A stretch of DNA of 8,341 nucleotides from Bacteroidia bacterium (GCA_016650355.1 JAENVX010000221.1:1-8341); one strand, 5' to 3'. Counted from the first letter of the stretch, positions 1-6,519 are shown. Program-made: numbers and translations. Notes: a model not told the origin generated them from the letters alone.

Positions 1-348
1 AGGCTTGTAATTTTCATGGGTTTGTGGGTTTAATCTCCAATTTTACCACATTTTTTACTTTACTTAAAGGATCGGATTTCTTTATTTTCTTAAATATTGA
101 GCTGATGATTCTAAAAACATGACTTAAAGGCTTCATACAGGTCTCAGTGAAACTATTTGGCTTATAGATTTGGAGCCATAAGAGCCGTCTAGGTAGGATT
201 ATTGGAGCTGCATCTGATTAAAGTATGGATCAATTTCACGGAAATCAACTATAATGCAGGTGGCAAATTATGACTGTGAAAGTATTCTAAAACAATCATG
301 GTCTAATGTGATATCATCTAGATCATATCATCAATCTCAAACAACAGT
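1..348. other. Upstream non-coding region with possible gene edges
   Basis: No convincing complete gene lies here. Two weak hints of edge genes exist. On the minus strand an ATG at 17-15, preceded by an in-frame TAA, begins MKITS and runs off the left end; on the plus strand the frame from position 3 is open to a TGA at 120-122 and could be the tail of an upstream gene, although it is AT-rich and Phe/Leu-heavy. Neither is long enough to judge. A TAGATTTG at 165-172 fits the Bacteroidota -7 box TAnnTTTG, but I see no matching -33 element at the right distance. The most structured part is the palindrome at 309-330, listed separately. Confidence 0.5.
309..330. promoter_or_regulatory. 22-bp near-perfect palindrome, candidate operator
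   Basis: The two 11-base arms pair at 10 of 11 positions around a centre between 319 and 320; the only mismatch is C315 against C324. The left arm begins TGATAT and the right arm ends ATATCA, with CTAG in the middle. It ends 18 bases before the ATG of the beta-barrel gene, where a dimeric transcription regulator could block or control initiation. That role is inferred. AT-rich sequence makes chance palindromes more common, and an mRNA hairpin in the 5' leader is an alternative explanation. Confidence 0.4.
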
Positions 349-1188
349 ATGACCAGCATCTGTCAATATGTGTTTAAATACGCAGCCAGTATTTTTATAT
401 TAAGCCTTCTCTCTGCGCTCGCGTTTGGTCAGCAATCGGGCTCATTCGTTGCATCCGATCCTGCTACTACAATAACCAAGGCCTCCATCGATGCAGAGTC
501 ATATTTTTTTTACGGAGGTGCAAGATATTATGCCATGCGCTTTGGATACTTCTATGGGCTAAAGAATGATCGCCACCAACTAGGTATGTCCTTACCTTTT
601 GTTCACACCATCTTTGAAGCTGATTATGCTGGCTTTGAAAACACAACGGGGATAGGTGATCTTAAGATGAACTATTTATTTGTTCCATATCAGAAGAAAA
701 ATACAATAGGCTTGGAGAAGGTCACTGGGTCATTTGAGGTAACAGCACCCACGGGCGAGTACAGATTAGGGAGAGGAGCTGGAACATGGCTGTACAAGCC
801 AGGTCTGATATTCACAATGCGGTCTTCATCAGAGATTGTATTCTATCCTGAGATAAAATTTCAGATTTCTGGGGGCGATGCGAATAGTCAGGGAGGAAGT
901 GATGGTTTACCAGATCCTAATGATCCGGATAAGGAAAAGAGGTTGCAAAATTTGTCTGTCTCATTACCCATGGTAGCTCAGGTTAGAGATTGGGATGGAT
1001 GGTTTTCTCTGAACTTGATGTATGCATATTCACTCACAGAGCAAACGAGCTTCTTATTCCTTCGAACAGATTTTGGAGCAATGATCGGAACCAATACTGC
1101 CGCCTCATTAAGGATTATAAAATTCATTGCAGGCCAGCCCAGATTAAATGTAACTGTTCAGGCAAATCTCTCTTTTTTCTTACGGTAG
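349..1188 (+). CDS. Secreted outer-membrane beta-barrel protein (Phenol_MetA_deg-like)
   Basis: The 279-residue product starts with a signal peptide: a hydrophobic stretch at about 11-26 and a likely signal peptidase I site after AFG (25-27), giving a mature start at Gln28. The rest alternates hydrophobic and polar residues with many aromatics, as in transmembrane beta-strands, and ends in SFFLR, close to the aromatic C-terminal signature of barrel proteins. The stretches TGIGDLKMNYLF (100-111) and APTGEYRLGRG (133-143) resemble the conserved GDL and PTG segments of the MetA-pathway phenol-degradation/putative transporter barrel family; the substrate is unknown. A Gly/Asp/Pro-rich insert at about 175-198, including DPNDPD, probably forms a loop outside the barrel. 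No Shine-Dalgarno precedes the ATG; the signal peptide starts right after it, which supports this start. It stops 6 bp from the convergent desaturase gene. Confidence 0.75.
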   Translation: MTSICQYVFKYAASIFILSLLSALAFGQQSGSFVASDPATTITKASIDAESYFFYGGARYYAMRFGYFYGLKNDRHQLGMSLPFVHTIFEADYAGFENTTGIGDLKMNYLFVPYQKKNTIGLEKVTGSFEVTAPTGEYRLGRGAGTWLYKPGLIFTMRSSSEIVFYPEIKFQISGGDANSQGGSDGLPDPNDPDKEKRLQNLSVSLPMVAQVRDWDGWFSLNLMYAYSLTEQTSFLFLRTDFGAMIGTNTAASLRIIKFIAGQPRLNVTVQANLSFFLR

Positions 1189-1194
1189 TAAGTC

Positions 1195-2178
1195 TCAGCG
1201 TTTGAGTTGCCGAAGGGTAACCATTTGCCCTCGTTCCGGATCCCAAAGTTTAAGGCGGAAGCATTTAATAATCTCGGTCAATTCCCATGATGTTGTTGGG
1301 GCGCTTCCAAGTTCGGGCATGCTCCTCAATGTTTCCAGCAGTCGATAAAATGGAATTCTCGAGTTCAGATGATGCACATGATGATATCCTATATTTCCCG
1401 TGAACCATTGCATAACGGGGTTCATTACCATACAACTGGTTGATGCCATTGCAGCATAATCATAGGTCCAACTGTGATTTTCCTGAAACTTAGCCCCAGG
1501 AAAATTGTGCTGACAATAGAAAAGATAAGAGCCTGTGGCAAACGCAAGAAAGAAGGGTATAAACCAACTGATAAGAAAAGTGATGGAACCAAGAAAATAC
1601 CAGATGGTTGCTGCTGCCGCGATGTGAAAAATCAATGCGATAAATGAATCAAGATGTCTTGCAGGACTTTGAACAAATGATTTCAAATTGAGCCAATAAA
1701 TGAACAAGGTAAAATATCCAAAAATTATTGTTAGCGGATGGCGGTTCAGAAGATAGATTCGCTGTTCTTTTTTTGATAAATGCAAAAAACGATCTGTTGT
1801 AATAGTTGGATACGATCCAATTCCTGTGATGGTCAATTTAGAATTGTTGTTATGATGATGTTCGTGCGATCTTTTCCAGATTGTTTGTGGTGCCAACAAA
1901 TAAATTCCAACAACTTGCATTAACCATTCTGCAACAGTTGAACGCTGAAGTATAGCACGATGCTGATAATCGTGATAAATCACAAACATTCGAACGTAAA
2001 GCAGACCACATAAAATACTGAATAACAAACGCACAGAGATGGGAACGCTATCGAATAAAGTAATGCTAAAGGCTAAAATTGATAAAAGGATAGTGCCCAG
2101 TATTTCTATCCAACTCCGTACCCTATTTTCCCCAGTAAATTCCTTGCTTGCTGCGATTAACTCTTTGCCTGTCCGCAT
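1195..2178 (-). CDS. Membrane fatty acid desaturase (acyl-lipid desaturase family)
   Basis: This 327-residue integral membrane protein has the three histidine boxes of the FA_desaturase superfamily: HDYQH (69-73), HEHHH (105-109) and HHVHH (266-270), which ligate a di-iron centre that inserts a double bond into an acyl chain using O2. The extra QHN at 223-225 and the segment QWFTGNIGYHHVHHLNSRIP (257-276) are typical of bacterial Delta-5/Delta-12/omega-6 acyl-lipid desaturases; the position of the double bond cannot be read from sequence. Hydrophobic segments lie near 26-67, 87-97, 149-163, 178-195 and 197-222. Length fits the family. It is the last gene of a minus-strand series, 75 bp after the acyltransferase, and has a good -7 box in that gap, so it may be transcribed alone, as expected for membrane-fluidity control. 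Beta-carotene hydroxylase/ketolase relatives share the boxes but match the third region less well. Confidence 0.88.
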   Translation of the reverse strand: MRTGKELIAASKEFTGENRVRSWIEILGTILLSILAFSITLFDSVPISVRLLFSILCGLLYVRMFVIYHDYQHRAILQRSTVAEWLMQVVGIYLLAPQTIWKRSHEHHHNNNSKLTITGIGSYPTITTDRFLHLSKKEQRIYLLNRHPLTIIFGYFTLFIYWLNLKSFVQSPARHLDSFIALIFHIAAAATIWYFLGSITFLISWFIPFFLAFATGSYLFYCQHNFPGAKFQENHSWTYDYAAMASTSCMVMNPVMQWFTGNIGYHHVHHLNSRIPFYRLLETLRSMPELGSAPTTSWELTEIIKCFRLKLWDPERGQMVTLRQLKR

Positions 2179-2215
2179 AAAATACGCTGTTCTCTCATTA
2201 GCCTAAAAATTTCAG

Positions 2216-2237
2216 CAAAGGTAAGCAAATCTGTCAA
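2216..2237 (-). promoter_or_regulatory. Candidate Bacteroidota promoter of the desaturase gene
   Basis: On the minus strand, positions 2223-2216 read TACCTTTG, an exact match to the Bacteroidota -7 consensus TAnnTTTG. A TTGACA begins at 2237, but only 11 bases separate its TTG from the -7 box, shorter than the usual spacing of about 19, so the -33 element is uncertain. Transcription would begin near 2210, giving a leader of about 30 bases before the ATG at 2178. Confidence 0.5.
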
Positions 2238-2253
2238 CCGATTTTACTGAAAT

Positions 2254-3123
2254 TCAGTTTGCTGGGCGCACATGCTTCCACCTGCGATGTGACCAAAGCC
2301 AGATGGAGGGGTCAAGAATTATTTCTTTTTCAAGGCGGGTCATAAAGGTTTGTGAAATTTCATTCTCAGTGGTTTCCTTTGGTTGGGAGAAGAGAAGTTC
2401 AGGAGTTACCTCGTAATACCCCCTCCGCAATCGTTTTACATTCATGTAAACGACAGGATAATCAAATTTAATTGCCAGTTTTTCAGGTCCCGTAAAGACA
2501 GCGGTATCCTGATTTAAGAAAGTGGTCCAATACGCTTTGTCGTGCGGAGCAGTTTGATCAGCGATGAAAGCTGTAGCTGTTATCTGCTTTCTATTTGCCA
2601 CCATGTCACGTAAGGTAAGGTTTACGGGAGTGATGCGAGTTCCGAATCTGGTGCGCATCCCCACCATCATTTTTTCAAAATAGGTATTTGTAAGGGGTCG
2701 ATAAATTACAACCAATTGGAATTTTGTTCCGAGCGTAAAACTGGGACCAGCCCACTCCCAGTTGCCGTGGTGGCCCATCACAATGATGAAGCTTTTTTTC
2801 TCTTCGTACAATTTATCGAGCCATTCTTGGTTATGAAAGGTGCAACGATCTTTAGACTCTTGCTCTGTCATCTTAAGTGTTTTCAACGTCTCCAATGTCA
2901 AGTCACAGAGATAACGATAATAGGATGTGACAAGAGAATTAATTTCCGAAGGACTTTTGTAAGGAAATGAATTGCGAAGGTTAGTAATAACTACTTTCTG
3001 TCGATACCCTGTGAGCCGAAATATGTAGTAAAGAATATTTGAAACTTTATAAAGTGCGCCAAAAGGTAAAGATGCGATGATGTAAATGAAGGGATAGACA
3101 AGGTAAAATGAAATTGCTTGCAT
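2254..3123 (-). CDS. Lysophospholipid/lipid A acyltransferase (LpxL/HtrB family)
   Basis: The 289-residue protein fits the LpxL/LpxM/HtrB acyltransferase family, which transfers acyl chains from acyl-ACP to lipid A or a related lipid on the cytoplasmic face of the inner membrane. An N-terminal hydrophobic anchor lies at about 5-22. The catalytic HX4E motif is in MGHHGNWEWAG (116-126), with His118 and Glu123. Further family segments are YRPL (141-144), ADQTAP (188-193), FTGPEKLA (210-217) and the C-terminal WLWSHRRWKH (275-284), all in the usual order and spacing. The size is normal and nothing is missing. It lies between the oxidoreductase (163 bp upstream) and the desaturase (75 bp downstream) on the same strand, which suggests a lipid-related grouping. 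In Bacteroidota relatives of this family can also make aminolipids or other envelope lipids, so lipid A as acceptor is likely but not certain. Confidence 0.85.
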   Translation of the reverse strand: MQAISFYLVYPFIYIIASLPFGALYKVSNILYYIFRLTGYRQKVVITNLRNSFPYKSPSEINSLVTSYYRYLCDLTLETLKTLKMTEQESKDRCTFHNQEWLDKLYEEKKSFIIVMGHHGNWEWAGPSFTLGTKFQLVVIYRPLTNTYFEKMMVGMRTRFGTRITPVNLTLRDMVANRKQITATAFIADQTAPHDKAYWTTFLNQDTAVFTGPEKLAIKFDYPVVYMNVKRLRRGYYEVTPELLFSQPKETTENEISQTFMTRLEKEIILDPSIWLWSHRRWKHVRPAN

Positions 3124-3286
3124 GCTTAAATTGCTAAATTAATCAGAATTCAATTGAAGTCAGTGGTTATGATCACTTACATGGAAAGAATGACGAAACG
3201 TTGCAATAGCATCCTTCAAGACTTCCTTATTGTCGATGAGGCACAAGCACAATTGTTGAAGCCAAGTGGCTTTGCCAATCCTAAGC

Positions 3287-4267
3287 TCAATCACAGACCT
3301 TAACAACTGCCTTCCCTTTTACTTTGCGATTGATTAATTCTGTGAGTGCCTGAGGTGCGGTTTCTAGTGTAAATATTTTGTGAATGTGTTGCTTTATCTT
3401 TCCATTCTTATGCAGTGAAAGAAGTTCTACAATGTTCTTCTGATTGTCCTGCGGTTGCCGTTCAGAAAAGCTTCCCCAAAATACTCCTACAATTGAGCAG
3501 CCCTTCAATAAAGCGAGGTTGTTAGGAAACATAGGAATGTCCCCAGATGCGAATCCAACTACCAGATATCGTCCCTTCCAGGCTATCGATCTTAAAGCAA
3601 CTTCTGACAGATCACCTCCGATGGGATCAAACACAACATCAGCTCCTCTTTCTCCCGTTATCTCTTTAACCATTTTTCTTAAATCTTCTGTACTATAGTT
3701 GATGGTAAAGTCAGCTCCTTTCGCTTTGCATAGTGCAAGTTTTTCATCGGTCGATGCAGCAGCAATAACAGTAGCCCCCATCATTTTACCAAGTTCAACG
3801 GCAGCTAATCCAACACCGCCAGCAGCACCAAGTACCAGGAGGGTTTCGCCCGCCTTTAGGACTGCGCGATCTTTCAGGGCATAATATGAAGTTCCATACG
3901 TATACAATGTAGCGGCTGCGGAAATAAAATCTAAGTCTACGGGGATTAAAAACACCCTCTTTGCATTAACGACTACCTCTTCTGCAAATCCACCCCATCC
4001 ACACAGCGCTATTACGCGATCTCCTTTTTTCAGATGGTTTACTTTCTCACCTACCTCAAGGATTATTCCAGATACTTCACCGCCCGGTGCAAAAGGGAGC
4101 GGAGGCTTAACTTGATATTTGTTTTGAATGATCAATACATCCGGAAAATTTACCCCACAAGCCTTCACTTGGATGAGCACCTCATCTGCCGCAATCTTTG
4201 GAGTAGGGACTTCAGATATCTCCAATGTTTCAGGCAATCCATACGATGTGCATAGTAAAGCTTTCAT
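3287..4267 (-). CDS. Zinc-independent NAD(P)H:quinone oxidoreductase (MDR superfamily)
   Basis: Numbered from the ATG at 4267, the 326-residue protein has a GroES-like N-terminal domain (about 1-125) with KACGVNFPDVL (35-45) and PGGEVSGI (61-68), then a Rossmann fold with the nucleotide-binding LGAAGGVGLAAVE (146-158), and GADVVFDPIGG (208-218). The structural and catalytic zinc ligands of alcohol dehydrogenases are absent, which places it with the quinone-oxidoreductase/QOR branch that reduces quinones or enones with NAD(P)H in the cytoplasm. An in-frame TTG nine bases upstream (4276) could lengthen it by three residues; the ATG is preferred because family members begin MKALL and because TTG is rarer. 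The start codon overlaps the stop of a small upstream ORF (4267-4449) as TAATG. The physiological substrate is unknown; enoyl reductases and crotonyl-CoA reductase-like enzymes share this fold. Confidence 0.88.
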   Translation of the reverse strand: MKALLCTSYGLPETLEISEVPTPKIAADEVLIQVKACGVNFPDVLIIQNKYQVKPPLPFAPGGEVSGIILEVGEKVNHLKKGDRVIALCGWGGFAEEVVVNAKRVFLIPVDLDFISAAATLYTYGTSYYALKDRAVLKAGETLLVLGAAGGVGLAAVELGKMMGATVIAAASTDEKLALCKAKGADFTINYSTEDLRKMVKEITGERGADVVFDPIGGDLSEVALRSIAWKGRYLVVGFASGDIPMFPNNLALLKGCSIVGVFWGSFSERQPQDNQKNIVELLSLHKNGKIKQHIHKIFTLETAPQALTELINRKVKGKAVVKVCD

Positions 4268-4449
4268 TATAGGCAATTAGTTTTTTGAAAGTTCCGAAAA
4301 CGTTTTAATGCTTTCTGCATACTTGTTAGAAATTTATGGCAATCGTTTGACGCGAAAGTTTCCAAAACTTCCGGTATTTGATAATGAACTGTGTGTGTTA
4401 GAGGAAAATTATGGTTTGTATTACCGGTGGCATACAAGGGTTTTCCCAT
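4267..4449 (-). CDS. Possible small ORF upstream of the oxidoreductase (60 aa, doubtful)
   Basis: An ATG at 4449 opens 60 codons ending in TAA at 4269-4267, so its stop shares an A with the ATG of the oxidoreductase (TAATG), a geometry that allows translational coupling. The peptide is polar and basic towards its end (KALKRFRNFQK at about 46-56) with no signal peptide, membrane segment or family motif that I recognise. The frame is closed upstream by tandem TAG codons shortly before the start. It sits between the tRNA and the oxidoreductase in a gap that otherwise holds nothing. A chance ORF in untranslated leader is at least as likely as a real gene. Confidence 0.2.
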   Translation of the reverse strand: MGKPLYATGNTNHNFPLTHTVHYQIPEVLETFASNDCHKFLTSMQKALKRFRNFQKTNCL

Positions 4450-4508
4450 TTTCAGAATAAGGGCAAACCAGTACTACTAAAATGGATTGTTGTAAGGAAA
4501 ATATAATG

Positions 4509-4582
4509 TGGGCCCTGCTGGGAACGATCCAGCGACCCTCAGATTATGAGTCTGATGCTCTAACCAGCTGAGCTAAGGGCCC
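4509..4582 (-). tRNA. tRNA with CAU anticodon (Ile2-like, or elongator Met)
   Basis: A complete 74-nt cloverleaf reads on the minus strand: a 7-bp acceptor stem (GGGCCCT with AGGGCCC), D-stem GCTC/GAGC with a 9-nt loop containing GG, anticodon stem TCAGA/TCTGA with loop CTCATAA, variable loop GGGTC, T-stem GCTGG/CCAGC, and discriminator A; all stems are perfect. CCA is not encoded. Anticodon CAT (complement of 4548-4546) means Met, or Ile decoding AUA after lysidine modification by TilS. C4-G69 and C5-G68 match E. coli tRNA-Ile2 rather than its elongator tRNA-Met (U4, A5), so Ile2 is favoured, though this determinant may not transfer to Bacteroidota. The T-loop reads ATCGTTC instead of TTCRANY, with A at 54 and T at 58. 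A promoter-like pair lies just upstream. Confidence 0.96.
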
Positions 4583-4602
4583 TTGAATTTCTAAAAAGAA
4601 TG

Positions 4603-4634
4603 CAAGTTTAGAGATTTAACATTGATTTCACAAT
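4603..4634 (-). promoter_or_regulatory. Candidate promoter of the tRNA gene
   Basis: On the minus strand, ATTG at 4634-4631 and TAAACTTG at 4610-4603 are separated by 20 bases. They approximate the Bacteroidota -33 TTTG and -7 TAnnTTTG (7 of 8 match) with near-ideal spacing. The -7 box ends about 20 bases before the tRNA 5' end, which gives a short leader typical of tRNA genes. The oxidoreductase, acyltransferase and desaturase could receive read-through from it, because I see no hairpin-plus-T-run terminator after the tRNA. Confidence 0.45.
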
Positions 4635-4747
4635 TTACGTCTCCCACAATTGGGTAAAAGTTCTCTAATAATCGGAATACTGTCGAATTCAAGAGACATA
4701 TCATATCCTTTGAATATTTTACGTTTTATTTGCGATTCAAAATATAC

Positions 4748-4752
4748 GGAAG
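4748..4752 (+). promoter_or_regulatory. Ribosome binding site of the HAD gene
   Basis: GGAAG lies seven bases before the ATG at 4760. It is one of the few recognisable Shine-Dalgarno-like sequences in this window, where most genes lack one, and it supports this start choice. A weak -7-like TTTATTTG at 4725-4732 lies a short way upstream, without a clear -33 partner. Confidence 0.45.
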
Positions 4753-4759
4753 ATAGTTA

Positions 4760-5380
4760 ATGATTGCTCCAGATATTAAGAATGTCATCTTCGACCTTGG
4801 TGGAGTGATTATTAATCTATCCACACAAACAACTGCAAATCAGTTTGCACAACTCGGTGGTATTTCTGTGGAGGAGGTGAAACATCGCATGATGGAGTCA
4901 ACTGAGTTTCATGACTATGAAAAAGGATTGATTTCTGATATCCAATTTAGAGAGATTGTACGCGAAATGCTCCAAATTGGGGCATCTGACAGTGAAATTG
5001 ATAGGTGTTGGAATGCAATGTTGTTGGATATTCCACTTGAGCGCATTCAATTATTGGAACGTATCAGGGATAAATACCGTATTTTTCTTTTGAGCAACAC
5101 GAACGAAATTCACTTGACTTGCTTTACAGGAATTGTAAAAAAGGTGACAGGCAAATCATCTTTAGATTTGTACTTTGAAAAAGCTTATTACTCACATCGA
5201 ATGAAAATGCGGAAGCCTGACCGGGCAATATATGAGGTTGTGCTTGCTGAGAATAATTTGAATCCACTACATACTATTTTTTTAGACGACAATCTTTTAA
5301 ACCTTAAAGGAGCCGAACATTGTGGCATTAAAACTTTTCACGTGCAGCATCCTGACTTAATATTTACGCTCTTTCCATGA
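4760..5380 (+). CDS. HAD-superfamily phosphatase (subfamily IA, YihX-like)
   Basis: The 206-residue cytoplasmic protein has all four HAD motifs: motif I FDLGGVI (11-17) with nucleophile Asp12, motif II SNTN (112-115), motif III Lys152 in RKPD (151-154), and motif IV FLDDN (174-178) with Asp176/Asp177 for Mg2+. The second Asp of the classic DxD is Gly14, as in the YihX-type branch (DLGNV/DLGGV) of sugar-phosphate phosphatases, so this is not a defect. Residues about 20-95 form the helical C1 cap. The expected reaction is hydrolysis of a small phosphomonoester, perhaps a hexose phosphate; the substrate cannot be told from sequence. Its TGA overlaps the ATG of the M50 protease (ATGA, 4 bp), which indicates translational coupling and one transcript. 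Confidence 0.88.
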   Translation: MIAPDIKNVIFDLGGVIINLSTQTTANQFAQLGGISVEEVKHRMMESTEFHDYEKGLISDIQFREIVREMLQIGASDSEIDRCWNAMLLDIPLERIQLLERIRDKYRIFLLSNTNEIHLTCFTGIVKKVTGKSSLDLYFEKAYYSHRMKMRKPDRAIYEVVLAENNLNPLHTIFLDDNLLNLKGAEHCGIKTFHVQHPDLIFTLFP

Positions 5381-6519
5381 TAAAAGAACTCAAGCAACCG
5401 CTAATACATCTTTCCCTATTTATACTCACCTTTATTACCACCACTCTTGCCGGGGCAGAATGGACGTACGGAAAATCGGTGTTCATGACAGGTTTTTCAT
5501 GGCAGGATTTCGTTAGTGGCATGTCTTATTCCATTCCTTTTCTGTTGATCCTTACTGCTCATGAATTCGGTCATTATTTTACGGCAGTCCATAATAAAAT
5601 AAAGACAACCTTGCCCTACTATATTCCTTTGCCACCGCTTGGTTTTATGTTTGGAACACTGGGAGCGATTATTAGAATAAAAAGCCATGTGAAGTCTAAG
5701 CAGCAACATTTTGATATTGGCATTGCCGGACCTATTGCTGGATTTATTGTAACTCTTGGAGTTTTATGGTATGGATTCATAGAGTTGCCACCACCTGAAT
5801 ATATTTTTCAATTTCATCCTGACTATGAAAAATATGGCCTTGACTACGCAAACCACGTTTATCAGGAAGGAAATCTTTCACCTGGTACTGCCGATGTTAT
5901 CCTGGGAAAAAATTTGCTGTTTATCTTTTTTGAAAAATTTATAGCAGATCCTGCCAGAGTGCCTAATGTGCACGAGATCATGCACTATCCTTTCTTGTTC
6001 GCTGGTTTTCTATCATTAATTTTCACAAGTATCAATCTACTGCCGATTGGCCAATTGGATGGTGGCCATGTAGTGTATGGATTGCTTGGCCATAAGGGGC
6101 ATAAGCAGGTGGCGACTATAGTTTTTTTGATCTTCCTGTTTTATGCAGGACTTGGGTATATAAATCCCGCGCAACCAAATGAAGACTTGCTGTGGCAGAT
6201 CCCGTTGTTTATCGGGTTTATGTATTTGAGTCTCACTGGACTTAAGCTATCCTGGAAGGATACACTTATGTATGCCATTATCATTTTTGCAGTTCAATAC
6301 CTGATTTCTACTTTCTTTTATATGCAGGGTTACTCAGGCTGGTTGCTCTTCGCATTTATTATTGGCAGATTCATTGGCATTTCACATCCACCATCAGATA
6401 TTGAAGAACCATTAAATGATGAACGGAAAATTTTGGGATGGATTGCACTAGCAATTTTTGTGATATCCTTCACGCCAAATCCAATCGAGATTTTGATGGT
6501 GCCTACTGCCGCACCATAA
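5377..6519 (+). CDS. Site-2-protease-like membrane metalloprotease (peptidase M50, EGY-like)
   Basis: This 380-residue polytopic protein carries the zinc site of M50 intramembrane proteases: HEFGH (62-66) inside a hydrophobic helix, and the third ligand in NLLPIGQLDGGH (220-231), Asp228, in another helix. GTLGAIIRIKS (93-103) and GPIAGF (118-123) are also typical. I count roughly eight membrane segments and see no PDZ insert, so it resembles plant EGY and cyanobacterial/archaeal PDZ-less S2P proteins more than RseP. Such enzymes cut transmembrane helices of regulatory or stress proteins in the inner membrane; the substrate here is unknown. All catalytic residues are present. It is coupled to the HAD gene by ATGA and ends 17 bp inside the convergent T9SS-cargo gene. 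No separate promoter is evident. Confidence 0.88.
   Translation: MIKELKQPLIHLSLFILTFITTTLAGAEWTYGKSVFMTGFSWQDFVSGMSYSIPFLLILTAHEFGHYFTAVHNKIKTTLPYYIPLPPLGFMFGTLGAIIRIKSHVKSKQQHFDIGIAGPIAGFIVTLGVLWYGFIELPPPEYIFQFHPDYEKYGLDYANHVYQEGNLSPGTADVILGKNLLFIFFEKFIADPARVPNVHEIMHYPFLFAGFLSLIFTSINLLPIGQLDGGHVVYGLLGHKGHKQVATIVFLIFLFYAGLGYINPAQPNEDLLWQIPLFIGFMYLSLTGLKLSWKDTLMYAIIIFAVQYLISTFFYMQGYSGWLLFAFIIGRFIGISHPPSDIEEPLNDERKILGWIALAIFVISFTPNPIEILMVPTAAP

Noticed and set aside
62..130. Nine-base repeat ACTTAAAGG at 62-70 and 122-130, exactly 60 bp apart
   Set aside because: Only two short copies occur, with unrelated flanks; this is likely chance in AT-rich DNA.
165..172. TAGATTTG as a promoter -7 box for the beta-barrel gene
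   Set aside because: It matches TAnnTTTG but lies 177 bp from the start codon and has no -33 element at the right distance.
990..1205. Plus-strand ORF of 71 codons overlapping the beta-barrel gene
   Set aside because: It lies in another frame of a clear secreted protein gene and shows no motif; it is a shadow frame.
2246..2258. 13-bp palindrome ACTGAA-A-TTCAGT at the end of the acyltransferase gene
   Set aside because: Six-base arms are expected by chance at this frequency, and there is no T-run or adjacent promoter to give it a role.
3444..3884. Plus-strand ORFs opposite the oxidoreductase
   Set aside because: They are antisense to a well-supported MDR enzyme, have no family signature and no start signals.
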